From: Elgaria multicarinata webbii
Taxonomy: Eukaryota; Chordata; Lepidosauria; Squamata; Anguidae
Assembly: GCF_023053635.1 (NCBI RefSeq)
Contig: NC_086172.1
Coordinates: forward strand, 129,555,681-129,619,680
Reading direction: 5' to 3'
Length of the DNA stretch: 64,000 nt
Shown: in pieces, positions 32,901 to 47,200 of the stretch
Position numbering within the stretch: the stretch's first letter is position 1
Layout of the letters: each line of letters begins with the position of its first letter
The notes under the pieces: generated by a model
Told to the model about the DNA's origin: nothing
Databases searched by the model: none
Seen by the model: the letters and a program-made list of their open reading frames with translations, nothing else
Made by a program: the position numbers and the translations under genes

Positions 32901-35900
32901 ATGGTTAGGAATGGTTTACATGACGCACTAAGTCATGGTTCACACAACATGCTAAGCCATAATGTTTAGATCAAAATGCTTAACGACCATAGCTTAGCAT
33001 GTCATCTGAACAGGGTCTGTATATAGAACGACACCAAGTAGTTAATGTAATAAATCCTGAAAGATAATTGTTTGTGGATGTGGGTGAGTAGGTTGTGACG
33101 TGGTCTGTACATGTTCATTTAACAGAAGATTTGAAACATACTGCTTGACATGCTAGCTGAAATTGAATTACTCTAGCTTTTATTCTCGCTAACAAAGACT
33201 TAATAAATATTTATATTGTTAAAACATGTAGTTAATAAAACATTCAGCACAAGATTTAATAAATCATTTTTATGTACATTCTTTTTATGGTTGGAACACC
33301 GCCAACTGACTGATCATATATGGTCACTTGACTGCCTATTATTTGACCAATCAGATAGTCTACGAAGGCAAGAATATGCAGGTGGCAACTTACCTTTACA
33401 ATTTTTAATTGAAGGATCATTTTTTAGCAATGGAAAGTGGTGCTTGCCCCCTACAACTGCAACACATGGTGGGGGAGCAAACCTAATGGCATAATGGTGG
33501 TGGGGGGGGGGGAGAACAACCTTCAATCCCCAAAAGCTTGTTGCTCTGTATCTCAATTTAAAATTGGAAAAGCACATTAAGTGTTGACTCAATATTCAGA
33601 GGATCAGGAAGAAGGAGTCATTGATGATAAATTAGATGACGCAGATGGAGGTGAAACATTAGTTCAAGCTGATGATGCTTCAGGAATTAGCCTGCAGCCA
33701 GCTTAGCAAACCTGCTTTTAAAAACTGACTTTAAAAAATAATTGGTGTTCTTTGCTTTCTCTCTCTCTCTCTTTCTCTCTCTTTTAATTTGGAACTGTAA
33801 GATGAACCTTCTGTTCCAGGATAAAATCCAAAGAGAAGAACTGCTCAATGAATCATTTAGATTTATAGAAACCTTGCCTGAAATTGTAATGATATAATAA
33901 TTAGTTATGTTTTTTTAACAAAGGGGGAGAGCAATCCAGTGGTCCCTGGAAAGCATCCCAGGGACCATAGGATCCTTCAGAGTACCCCCTCCAAGACCCT
34001 AGACACTGTTCCAGCCTGGAGAGAGGGGGCTTTGGAATATGACCCCTCCCCTCATCTGCCCCCTCAGTTCGCTTGCATTACAAGGTTGTAAAAGCAGGCT
34101 GGGAGGACCTTGGAGAGGTCTAAAAGGGGGCATTGTGGGGAGAAAGGTCACCATGATACTAGAAATCCTGCGGCCTTTCCAGCCATATCCCCACCAGCAT
34201 GCCTCTGCCAGACAGATTCAGAGGGTAGAAATTTTTTAAAAAAAGACTTTTCCCACCCAGCTAGCAGCAGCCTGGAAAGGCATTGAATACTTGGAAGCCT
34301 CCAGGATCAGATGCTACCACCTAGGGCTGTGCACGGTCCCCTGATTCACCTCGGAGGCCAGTTCAGAGCCCACAAAACAGCCCCGATCGACTCAGGGTAC
34401 TTCAGGGCTTGCCTGCCTTGCCTCAGTGTTGAACCCAGGGTGAGATTTGGGGCCCCCAAGGTGACTTGGCCTTGCAAGTCCCTGGGTACCAGCTGTGCAG
34501 CCAGCACCCAGGAAAGCTGGTAGCAAGGCAGGCCATGAGTCCATTGGACTCAACTCCCCCTCCCCGCTCAGCTGCCGCCATCGCCACCCACCACATTACT
34601 GCCACCATCGCCGCCGCCGCCACATCGCACCTGCTGCATCGCTGCCGCGGCATCGTCCACCACAACCAAGAAACGCGGCACTCCTGAGAACCTGGCTGCG
34701 ATTTCAAGATATCGCAGGGGCTCTGCTAAGTACCTCTATGGCCACCGCAGTTTGTGGCCATAGAGGTACTAAACAGCAGTGTGCTTAGTGTTTCGCTTCT
34801 CAGTTTGTTGATCAAATTTGTATTCTTATTTCCTTCCAGGTACCTGTTGGAGCAGGATTTCCCAGGAATGAGGATTGGTCCAGAACCAACTACAGATTCT
34901 TTCATCGCTGTCATGTATGGAGACACTGAAGGGAGTACTCCAGGGAATGCCCTTGTAGTGGACCCCAAGAAGCCGTTCCGCAAACTCGGCCGTTTTGGAA
35001 ATGCATTCTTGAATAGGTAAGGAAAGCCTCCATACAATCTCTTGTACGTGTGTGTGTGTGTATAAATGTCTATAAAAAAAATTGAGTGTATGTTTATTAA
35101 CAGTATTTGTATACTACTGATATACTGCACAGTAGCTAAAGCACTCTGTGTTTCACAAAACAAAATGCTTAGAATTATAAAATTCTTCTAGTACATTCTG
35201 AAACACTCCCCTAACAATTAACATCAAACCAACAGTTATGTGAATATGTATTGTATACAAAAAGGAAAAAATAAAAGTTGATTGATACAACTTCTAGGGG
35301 AAGGAAGCTTAATCAAGTAGAGAAAGAAAAAATAGAAAGGAAGAAAGGAGACCAAAAAAAAAAAGAAAAAGAGAAAAAAATAGTATTGAGATATAGTACA
35401 TGTTGAGAATTGCTGAGATGCATGTAGAACCATCTTTTGTTTTTTTGTGAACTGTCCAGAGAGCTCCGGCTATTGGGCGGTATAGAAATGTAATAAATAA
35501 ATTACTGAGGAAAACCTCAAAATGAATGTTTCCTTAAGTACTGAATAAAGACCAACTGAATGTGTGGATGCATACTGAAATTAATGTGAGGGCCTTTTCA
35601 GAAAGTAGTGACAAATACAGTGTTATTTATATCATAATACTTTTCATTGTAAATGAGAATTACAGTTGTGCACTACACTATGTAAGGATGGAATAGGAAC
35701 AATATTTCGAATAATATTCTCACCTAGTACTATCTAGCCCCATTGCTAAAATCCCCCTTGGTTCTGTCTCTTATTAGTAAACAGAACAGGTGGAGTTTAC
35801 TCTGCCAGGTTGCAAGGTATAATGTTTTAGTTCTTAATTTTTTAATGAGAATCACCACAGAGCATTTACTGGGAGAAGAATGGTTCCACATGATGCCTGC

Positions 35901-38900
35901 ACCATATTGCTTCTATTGGTTACAATATTACTGTTGTTGCTTTGTTGAATTTGCAGTGCCCATTTAAGGATGTCCCAGGGGCCATAGGAAATATCAGATC
36001 TCCCTTCCACATTCAGAGGGCGAGGGAGAGAGAGAGCGCTCTACCTTCAGAGGAGGAGATTCAACCTTGGATCGCTCTTCCTTCCCAGCCACTGCAGAAA
36101 ATTCCACAGCATTATCATGCCTAATGTCAGAACTCTGATGTCAGAAAAGCATTGGGGGGCGGGGCAGGATTTTCACCAGCTTAAATAGTTTCCTTCCTAT
36201 TACTCATAATGGGAGGGAAATTGTTTTGTAAAAAATGGTATTATTATTTATTATTTATTGCATTTTTATACCGCCCAACAGCCGAAGCTCCCTGGACAGT
36301 TCACAAAAACTAAAACCATTCAAAGTATAAAACAAACAGTATAAAAACATGATATAAAATACACATTAAAAACTGATTAAAAACATTTCTCTTCTCCCAG
36401 GCATTTAACAGCATTTAACAACGCTAAGTTTGTTTTCTAACAGACCCCAGAACTGGTTTTTTTTTTAATGGATACTGTTGTTTTTATACTGTTGTTTTTA
36501 TGTTTCTGATGGTTTTAAAATTTTGTATACTTTTTAAAGTTTACTGTTTTAACTTTTGTTGAACCGCCCAGAGAGCTTCGGCTGTGGGGCGGTATATAAA
36601 TGTAATAAATAATTACATAAATACCATACATGATTAAAACATCTTTAAAACATCCTAAAAACAGGGTTTTAGATATGCCAGACACTCCAACCTAGATCCA
36701 TTCCTACTCGGCTTGCAAGATTGCCCTGCCCATATTAAATGTGCTATTGTTAGAAAATCCTTCCCGAGTAGTGATTTCTGGAAGAACTTGAAAGGCATTC
36801 AAGGGGGATGATTCAAAACTTTCCACATAGCAGTTGAAAGTCTTTGAATAATGGAATGTGAGGCCAGAAGTATATTGTTTGGGAAAGTGGAAGGGAGGCA
36901 TACCATCTTATCTCTTGACTGTTGGTGAGCCTTTTACTATGGATTAGAGTGAGAAAATATTAGACTAGCTACCATAGCAATGCCTCACGTTTTGCATGTT
37001 AGATAACTACTTGACTTTTAGGTTATCAGAATCTGGAACTGCTCTAGATAAGACACGTTAGAAGTCTGAATGGTTCAGTAGATAATTAGTGAAGTAAGCT
37101 CTGTATAGCCCTTCGCTCTTAACCACTTCTAAACCACCCAGCTGTTAAATGTTAGGTTTCTGTGAGCACTAGTGTTTCTGATTCTGCTAGTAAGCTACAC
37201 TTCATTGTTTATCAGGGTTGTTGCACACGCTTTTATTAGTTACATGTTATCATTGGTCATCAACAGTTATTGCATGTCACTGAGTTTACACACTTCTGTA
37301 CCTTCTGCATGCATGCAGTGATCAAGGAAAATGTGATAGGTATTTTGTTCATAGCCTCTTGGCAGATGGACAAAGTAAAAGTGGTTCCGCTCAGCCAAAT
37401 GTGTCTTGGCCTTGCTCTAGCATGACCAAGTGGGCTGACAGAGCTATACAACTGATGAAGTACGCTGTGTGACTCACACGATTTCCAGGGCTGCCTATTC
37501 CCCAAGTCCCTTGCACAGATGCAGAGTTAGAGCTGCAAGTGCCAATTCTACTACCATGGCAAGAGTAAAATAACCCTGCTAAGGTTTTCTAATCTCATTT
37601 CACCCCTATCCATGCCCATACCATCACTTTTATTTATGCATTTATTTTCTTTTACTTAAGAAATTTTAACCCTGCTTTTCCCCTCCAAAGCAAAAGGAGT
37701 TGCTCAAAGCAGCCTACAAAAATATAAAAACAATAACTAAGCATTAACACATAGCAAGTTAAAAGCAGGAGCAAGCACAAAATCCAAATCTAGCAGTCAA
37801 TAAAATTAAGCAACAGAAAAGTCAAGGGCTTGTTTAAAGAGACATGCCTTCACTTGCTGGCGAAATTCAGATAAAGAGGAAGACGACCTGTCCTCTGGAG
37901 CAGGGAGTGCCATATACAAGGCGCCAGCACCAAGAAAGCCCTCTCATGCGTTGCCATTGACCGTGCCTTTGAAGGCAACAACGCGTGCAAGAGGGGTGGA
38001 ACAGCTGATCTTAAAAGGACAGACAGGTGCCCTAGGGGAGGAGATGGTCCTGCAAGGAGCCTGGGTCCTCATGCTGCTTGTGGCCTTTTCCACAGTTCTA
38101 CCACCCTCTCGCTTGGAACCTGTGTCTAAACACTGGTTCTGCTTTTGTGGCCAGAGCAGAGGGGAAGGGACCACGCTCTGCTTTCTAATCGTAGTCACAT
38201 GCCTCTCCCAAGTTTCATTCCTTTTCATCCTTTCGTTTTTCTCTGTTGGATTTCTTTCTTTTTTTCCTCTAGAAAAAAACCCTCCATCTCCTAATTTGCT
38301 TAGGCTTTTTCTAATCCGATATGGATAAAAATATTATTCCACCGGGGTATTATTTATCAGCCTGGAAGGGGTTTGTAAAATGCTAATTCTTACCATTGCA
38401 TTTGTTGCCCAGGATGATTTCGGAGACAATGCCAACCTCTGTGTCCATGCTTCTTTCTCTATTTTTTTAAAAATATTCTGTAATGTATAATTCTAATTAG
38501 AAACTGCTGATGGCTTGCATTTATACTGCAAGCCGTCTTTTCCCTTCTTCTACTTTTTTTTTTTTACTGTCCTTATCGCTTTGCCTAGAAATAGCTTAAG
38601 TGTATTACACAGCGCTATCTCCATATAGAACTGCTGTTCTTGTTTTTCTTGTCCAACTTGCCACTGCTTCTACATCACTTGACATCCGGAAAATGTAAAA
38701 CATTGTGTCATTGTTTAGCTGGAATAAAGGGTTCAGTCTTCTCCTAACACTTAACTCCTTTAGCAGTTAGTACTAAGCCAAGTTCAGACATTTTACAGAA
38801 AATATGTACATGTGTCAGGAGGAAAATGTCAATCTCTAGAATCATTTTAAAATATTCTTTTCAATTCATTTGTTACTCGCATTTTTGAAAAATTCTTTTT

Positions 38901-41199
38901 GTGATCTTTAGAGTTCTGACTGAAACCCAGAGCGGATTCACTGCACCACTGACATCGGAACCACCAGCATTGATGCTGGGGGAGCATGGGGAGCCTGACA
39001 GCCTTGGCCATAGGCAGCCAAGCATTCAGAGAGCATGAGAAGAGGCCCTATGTGCATACTATTGCCAATGTATGCACATAGCACTTGTCTGTGTGTGTCA
39101 AGGGGATTCCAGGCCTAGTCAGGGTTTACACCAAATCGGCCCATCATTCTATGGTACTCTGAAAGCATGAATCCCTTTTCTCATACAGAAATCTGTCTTT
39201 AAAAAATACCACCTTGCATAATTTGGGGAGGGAGTGTCTCTCACGTGTTCAGATACAGGAAAACTGTTTTAAAATAAAATAAACTTTCCTTTTCCTTTTC
39301 TTTGTAGGTTCATGTGTGCTCAGTTACCTAATCAGGTTCTGAAGAGCATCAGCATCATAGATAGCCCTGGCATTCTTTCAGGAGAGAAACAGCGTATCAG
39401 AAGAGGTGAGCTTGTTCATTATAAACGTTCTAGTTCTGTTTCTCTGCCAGCAGGCATTCACAACAAACAACGCGATTAAAGCATGTTATTATTATTTCCT
39501 TGTGTTTCTAGGCTAACAACTTATTTACTGATATTATAATATAAACCTCTCTATGTAATCAGAAAATCTCCAAACCCAGATTCTGAGTATTTTCTTAGAA
39601 GGTTTCTTTTAAATAATTAAAATCATTGTGGCAAAAATAGAAATGAGCCAGCCAAAATTAAACATGTCTTTCGATTTCATTAGGAGAAATAAGCACATGG
39701 CTAAATCTTTCACTGAAATGATGTGGCAACTGATCACAGCAGTTTTGCAATAGAGCTCTTTGCATGACATGACAATCCACCATGAGTTATGTAACCCATT
39801 GTGAGGCTGTAGCACATGCAGGGTGCATACAGCTGCTATTTTGAATATGCAAACCTTGTCATGTGAACCATATGTCTTGCTGTGCAAGGGATAAGCAACA
39901 GCTCATAAAACAATTCATGAGTTAAACAGCCCTCGCATAACCCATGCTCAACAGATTCGCACACCACTACAATCCCCAAACGGGTGTGGCATATTCAACC
40001 TGACACATGGCTTGTCGTGGGTTAAATGGCTTGGGATGGGCTGTGGTGCGGCATCCAAACCTGGTCACTGTGTTGGCTGATAACAATACATCAATACACA
40101 AGCAAGGCTTCATCCTGTGAGAAAGTCCCATGAAGTCAATAGGATATCTGAGTGGACAACCATAGGATTGTGCCATAAATCATAGTATCTCTGGGCAAGA
40201 ATTATTCTGTTGTTGCATTAGTATGGTGTTGTTACACTGACTAAGTCAAGGTTTATTGGTGTATGCTCTGAATTCATATTTTTGAATGGTCTTGCATTCT
40301 TTGCTTGCTGGGCTTTGTTCCTCTTAGTACATAGAATGATATACAAAACTTAGCAGTACACATTTATAAAACTGGTCATAAACTAATTTCCCTTTCTGTG
40401 ACTTAAATGTGTCATTCCTTATGGTATTTTTTTAAAGTCATATTCTTTTTTTTATGGTATCAGCCTCACCAGATGCAGCAGCAATACAAAGAACACAGTG
40501 GCACAACCTACAGTGGCACAACTCCTTCCTCCATATGTGTTCACATCTGCTAGTAAACACATCTTGGGGAAGAGAGTGTGCGAGTGGTGGCAGCAATGCT
40601 GGGTGGGTCCCTGATGGCAGCAGAGGCGGTGATAGCATGTGGAGGGACATTGATGACACCACACCAAGAGCCCACTGAAGTCTGGTGTCGACCCTGATTC
40701 CTGCCATCACTAGCTAAAAGGATAGCAGAGTAGGGGGAGTCCTCTGCCTGTGACCATGGAAAGAGCTACTGTTAGGCAGGGTAGACGGTACTGGACTACA
40801 TGGACAAATGGTCTGTCCTGGCATAACAAATCTTTCATGTGACACTCACTACATGTCCAGAGTATTGTCTGTATTCTTGAGAGTACAACACACCTAAAAA
40901 AAAAAGATCCTGAAGAGCTGGAAAAAGTGCCGAAAAGGGCAAGTAAAATGATCAAGGGGCTGGAGTATCATGAAGAAAGGTTAAAACAGCTGGGATTGTT
41001 TAGTTTGGAAAAAAGGAGACTGAGAGGAGACTTGATAAAGGTGTACAAAATTATGCATGGTGTGGAGAATGTGGTTTGGGAGATATTTTCTCCTTCTCCC
41101 GTAATATTAGAACCCAGTGGGGTCATCCCATGAAGCTGACTGGTGGGAGGTTCAGAACAAATAAAAGGATGCACTTCTTCACACAGCACATAGTTGTTA

Positions 41200-41242
<43 letters not shown>

Positions 41243-44200
41243 TATAGCACCATCAATGTACATGGTGCTGTACAGATTACACAGTAAATAGCAAGACCCT
41301 GCCGCATAGGCTTACAATCTAATAAAGTTGTAGTAAACAGTAAGGAGGGAAAGAGAATGCAAACAGGCACAGGGAAGTGTAAACAGGTAGGGTGAGGCTA
41401 ACAGTATAGAGTCAGAACAAACTCAATATTTAAAAGCTATAGGGAAAAGAAAAGTTTTTAGCTGAGTTTTAAAAGCTGTGATTGAGTTGGTAGTTCTCAA
41501 GTGTTCTGGAAGAGCATTCCAGGCGTAAGGGGCAGCAGAAGAAAAAGGATGAAGCCGAGAAAGGGAAGTGGAGGTCCTTGGGCAGGCGAGAAGCATGGCA
41601 TCAGAGGAGCGGAGAGCACGAGCGGGGCGATAGTGTGAGATGAGAGAGGAGAGATAGGCAGGAGCTAGACCGTGAAAAGCTTTGAAGGTCAGCAGGAGAA
41701 GTTTATATTGGATTCTGGAGTGAATTGGAAGCCAATGAAGAGATTTCAGAAGTGGAGTAACATGGTCAGAGCGGCGGGCCAAGAAGATGATCTTAACTAC
41801 TACAAGATGTGGTGATGAACACCAATTTGGATGGCTTTAAAATGGGGTTGGATAAATTCCTGGAGGAGAAGGCTATTAATGGCTACTAGTCCTGATGGCT
41901 GTGTACTGCTTCCAGTATCAGAGGCAGTAAACCATATAACACCAGTTGTGGGGGACATGGGTGTGAGGGTGCTGTTTCTGTGTTCCTTCTTGTGGGTCCC
42001 TAATTGACAACTGGTTGGCCACTGTGTGAACAGAATGCTGGACTAGATGGACCCTTAGTCTGATCCAGCATGGCTCTTTTTATGTTCTATATTGTTGTTA
42101 TACATTTTGTTATTAAGACCCTGTTCAGATTACATGCTAACTCATGGTAGATAAGCATTTTGAGCTAGACATTATGGCTAAGCATGTTGTGAGAACCATT
42201 CCTAACCATGGTGGCTACATAACCACCATTTAAACATGCTCACTAACCATTTGCTGCAAAAGGGTTAGCGACCTAACCATGGCTTAGCATGTCATCTGAA
42301 CAGGCCCTAAGAATCCTTCGTTTCATTAAAACTGACATGAAACTGCAAACTCTCTCCCATGCATGTTATCTGTTAAGGAATCTAAGGCACCTGGACATAC
42401 TGTCACTGCAACATCTGAACATAGTTGTGATGTTCAGCTGCCTTATGTGTTATAAGTGTAAATATATGTGCAGAAGTTATTGTTTATATTATATAGAAGG
42501 TTCAGGAAATAAGTAGGCCTCAAGGTACTTACAAGTTGTAGAGGGGGGTTGAATGCCAGCATGTTGATTGGATGGTTGAGGGGGGCGTGCAGATTGGCTG
42601 AGTAAGAGTGTGAGGAGCTGGAGAAATGTATCTATATATAGTTAAGTGAGTGAGAGGGAGGAGAGGAGATGCATGAGATGTGTCTATAGAAGTGTCAGGG
42701 GGAGATGAGTCTGTGAGAGCTACAGTGTGTAGGTTAGAATTCTGTGAGGTAGAGAGAAGTAGATGTTTTAAGACTATTAGTGGAACTTTGTAATAAAGAA
42801 GTGACTGAAACCAATATGCTTTGAAACTTGTAACCATACGCATTTGACCTGAGGAAACCATTAAGCTTGAACACACATTTACTTAAGTTAATAAATTCCA
42901 ATTATATTTACAAACAACTGGTGTGGTCTGTGGAGGAGTGTGAGGAGAAAACAACAAATGGTAGCAGCAGAATGGGAAACGGAGGGCTAGGTTGCTGGGC
43001 TGTGGGGCAGCAGTAGACCTAAACCCTCAAACACGTCATTAGCACGGGGGTGGGGATTGAAGTGGTCCTGGGTGCTAGTGGCGTGGACAGTCCTGTCAGG
43101 TGCTTGTGGGTGTCCCAGGTGAAGTTGAGACGACACAGGGGGGCAGGGCGTCACAATAGTATACTTCCAAGCGTTGTAACATTTTGTCTAGTCTTGTTCC
43201 ACAAGACTTGTGTTAGAGGATTAAAATGATTTCTAAAGAATTCTAAGCAAGGGGTTTTTTTTTATAACTAAATACTGTTTTCTGTCTTTTTTTTCTCCTT
43301 CAGGGTATGATTTCTGTCAGGTCCTGCAGTGGTTTGCTGAGCGGGTTGATCGAATCATCCTCTTATTCGATGCCCATAAACTTGATATCTCTGATGAGTT
43401 CTCAGAAGCAATCAAAGCGTTCCGGGGTCATGATGACAAGATCCGGGTAGTGTTGAATAAGGCTGACCAAGTGGACACCCAGCAGTTAATGAGAGTCTAT
43501 GGTGCGCTCATGTGGTCCTTGGGTAAAGTGATTAACACACCAGAGGTCTTGCGGGTCTACATTGGTTCGTTTTGGGCCCAGCCCCTGCAAAACTCAGAAA
43601 ACCGGAAGCTGTTTGAAGTGGAAGCACAAGATCTGTTCCGGGACATCCAGAACCTACCACAAAAGGCAACAGTGAGGAAACTCAATGATCTTATCAAGAG
43701 ATCACGTCTTGCAAAGGTAAAATGCAGCTTCTGACCAGGTTCGCACAATCTCTGCAGCTCATCATGGTGGTTTGAATATTCCAAATGGCCATCCACCCGC
43801 ACCACAACCCACCGTGGTTGAATGAGCCACGGTAGGCTGTTTGATTATGCAGACCGGCCCATTGTTAACTTGCCTTCTCCATTTCTTATGCTGCAATGGG
43901 TAGTCAAGTTCTTATGCTGTAGTTCTTATGCTGCAGTTGAGTGAACGGAACTGACAATATTAAAGTAAGATTATTATTGTTTAACTTCTGGGGGGTGCGG
44001 ATTGGAAACCTGGCAAATCAATGCATTGGAACAGTGTCACCCATTGATGAGTTACCCAACTGCTTCTCCTCTATTAGAGTTTATTTCCCCTTTCTTTTCT
44101 TTTTTAAAGTAATGCTGAATATGCACAACTCTGATTCACTCTCCCTGATATTGCACAGCCCCAGCTACTTCCAGGTGCCACAGAAACAGAGTCCCCCTTC

Positions 44201-47200
44201 TTCTTTTTCGTTTGCACTTAGCAAAGTTATAGTATTATTAGTACAGAGGGTTCTCCATGCATATTGACAAACAAGCAGTTAATTGTCTAAACCGCAATTC
44301 CGGTGCAAAGTTAACTTTTTTTACCAAAAGAAATTCCCCCACCTAGAAATAACTTTAAATAGCATTTTTTTAAAAAAAGAAAGCAAAGCCATTATTTTGC
44401 CCTTGCCTCCCCCTCCTAAGTTGTGCTTGAAATTCCTTTTGTGTCAGAATAATAAAGCAAAGTGAATTGCAAATTCCCTATCAACTCCAGGCCCCTATTG
44501 TATTGCTTTAGCCAGGTGTGATAGGTCATATTTAAATCTTTTGAATACAGGAAATGTTCTTATCTGTTGAAAACACATGGGCCATCTGAAGAAATGTAAT
44601 CAGTTGAATAGGAATTGGGGGGGGGGAGAACTGAGGAAGGCATTCAACGTTTGATAGCCAACACGTTTGATAGCCAACACGCCTTTCATAAAAATGTGTC
44701 ATCCTGTTTGTGTTTGGTATTTATTACCCACTAAAATTTGACGGGAAAGATATGTATACGGCAGGAAATTTGTCTTAGGTTTTTCTCTACAAAAACACTC
44801 TCTGATTATGTTATATAAGTGATTTGTAAAAGTTGTTATTTGATGTGCTTTGTATCATATTGCAAAAGCTTATCAAAAATTGATGTTGAGGGGATTCTCA
44901 ACTTGTTAGTCAAACTAATAATATAACAAGTACATCCTGAAAGATTAGTTACGAATAACCCTTTAAATGCTGTATGTGTAAACTAAGAATGGTGCTTGTA
45001 GGTTTATCTCCTTAATAATTTGGGAACAAGCAACTGTGTATGTGTGTGTGTGTATGTAATGCAAACTGTCCTATTAATTATTGGGTGGCTACTGCATGCC
45101 TTTACGTATGCCAAGTCTAATGACCTTGTATGATCTTTATCTTGAACCTCGTGATGAAAGGAGCCTTCCTGTCCTTCCTGTCTCCTGCACAATGGCTTGT
45201 TTCATCAGAAGTCTAAGAGGGGAGGGGCTATGTGACATGAGGGCAAGTCTAGTGGAAGGATAAAGCTACAGGATGGCTAGAAAAAGTCTAGGATGTGTCC
45301 ATCAAGAGCAAAATTATGTTTAGTGTACTAAAATAATGGGGCTGTTCACACAACATGCGTTGAGTGTGGGTTATTATTGAACCGTGAGTTGCTTGTTGAA
45401 CTGAGGGTTAGTGTGTTGTCTGAATGCAGCATGTTTTCCACAGGGTGGGTTAGCATGTTGTCTGAATGCAGCCAGGTTGCTTTTTAACCATGCAGTGTGG
45501 CTTGTTGACCATCCTGAACAACCCAACAAAAAACCATGACTGGATTCACTAACCCATGATGGTTTATTTTTGGGAACAGCCCATAATGGATTAGTGTGTT
45601 GTCTGTGGCATGTCCCACCAACACCATAGTGGGTTATTTCCCCAAAATAAGACGCCCTGAGAATCCATGGTCTGCAGTAAGGGTTATTTTACCTGTGGTG
45701 ACTTAGGCCTTAGCTGGACGTAAGGTTTATCCCAGGATTGTCCTGGGGTCATCCCTGTTCATGTAAATGATACACAGGATATCCTGGGAGCAGGCAGGAA
45801 CGATGTCTGTTGTGTGTTGTCTGTCGTGCCAGCATGGGTTACAGAGACCACCTAAAGAGCGACCCAAAACACTGCTGCTCCTCTGAAGAGATCTCTATTC
45901 TAATTGCAAAGGAAGCTGGGATATCCAGCTGGCTGAGTGGGAGAACAACAGGAGGAGAAGGGGAAAGGGTGTGTGTGAAATAAACTAGGCTGTGTAGCTT
46001 GTTTGCCTGATCCTCTGATAGGAGCACAGTAGGTTTTTCGCATAACTACCTACCCAGGTTAGCAAGCCACCTTGAGAACCCATGCTCTGGATTATTAGTG
46101 TAAACCCAGCACATGAGTTTTCAAGGTGACTTGTTTGAGAAAATAAGCCACACTGCATGGTTAATAAACCACCCTGCTGTGTTCAGACAATATGCCAGCC
46201 CACGGTGCAAAACAACCTACTGTGTACAGGTTAGCAACTTGTGTGAACAGCTGAAATTGTCCTATTTGTACTTATGCTTTGAGGGGAAAAGGATAAATCC
46301 TACTTAGAGTACTTCTATTGAAATCAGTGGAATAAGTCTCATTCATTTCAATTGGTTTACTATAAGTAGGACTTTGGATTTTGCTTATATTGTTTAAATT
46401 GGTGGCATTTATACAGAATATCCATGGGTTTTTTTTCAATTTTCTCTAGTCATTTGTATTTTTAACTTTCACTCTAAATCCTCCAACCGGGCCCTGACTC
46501 TCAGGCTTTTCTCAGAATTCCTTTCTCCTGTTTCGGTTCTGCAAAGCTGTTAATAGAGAACACTGAGATGCTTGCTTAGATTCTGATTTCAAAAGGATTG
46601 AAAGCATGGGTGGGAAGGTTTCGGCAGTATTCAGACTTGTTTGGCTTTCAGCTTACCTTAAGAGGTATGTGTTTACTTGCATGCGCTGCTCCAATTTGAG
46701 AAGAAAAATCTTGTAATCTGCACTGCAGACACAAATGTCTCCAGCTAAAGATTCTTGGAGCACAACCCTATGCATGTCTACTCAGAAATAAACTCCTTTG
46801 TGTTATTCCCAGATAGAAAACTTGTGTGTCCCTCCTTGATTTTGATATACAAATAATTATTGTTGGAGGAGGGACAGGAGCCTAGTGTTTGGGATAAATA
46901 CTTTTGGTCAGTGGGCCAAACTAACATCCAATTGGTGGAGAAGTGAAAAGGAGAAAAATATTTTCATCCAGTATTTCAGACTTCTCCACTAATTACAAAG
47001 GTTAATTGCATTCATGGAATTAGCATTACATCTTTTCTTCGGCCCTCAGACTTTTTGCTTTATCCCCCCCCCTTTTAAATATATTTAGAGAGATAAATAC
47101 AGATTTATCTTAAGCTGCTTCATTTAGAAATCACCTTGGGCAGCATTTATGGATCTCATTCAGCAAGGTAAAACCCTTGCTGTGAAACCTGCTGGGTCAA

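Noticed and set aside
34466-34707. Ala/His/Pro-rich frames on both strands near 34.5-34.7 kb
   Set aside because: Product of GCC/CAC triplet-rich repeat DNA at the truncated element before the hairpin.
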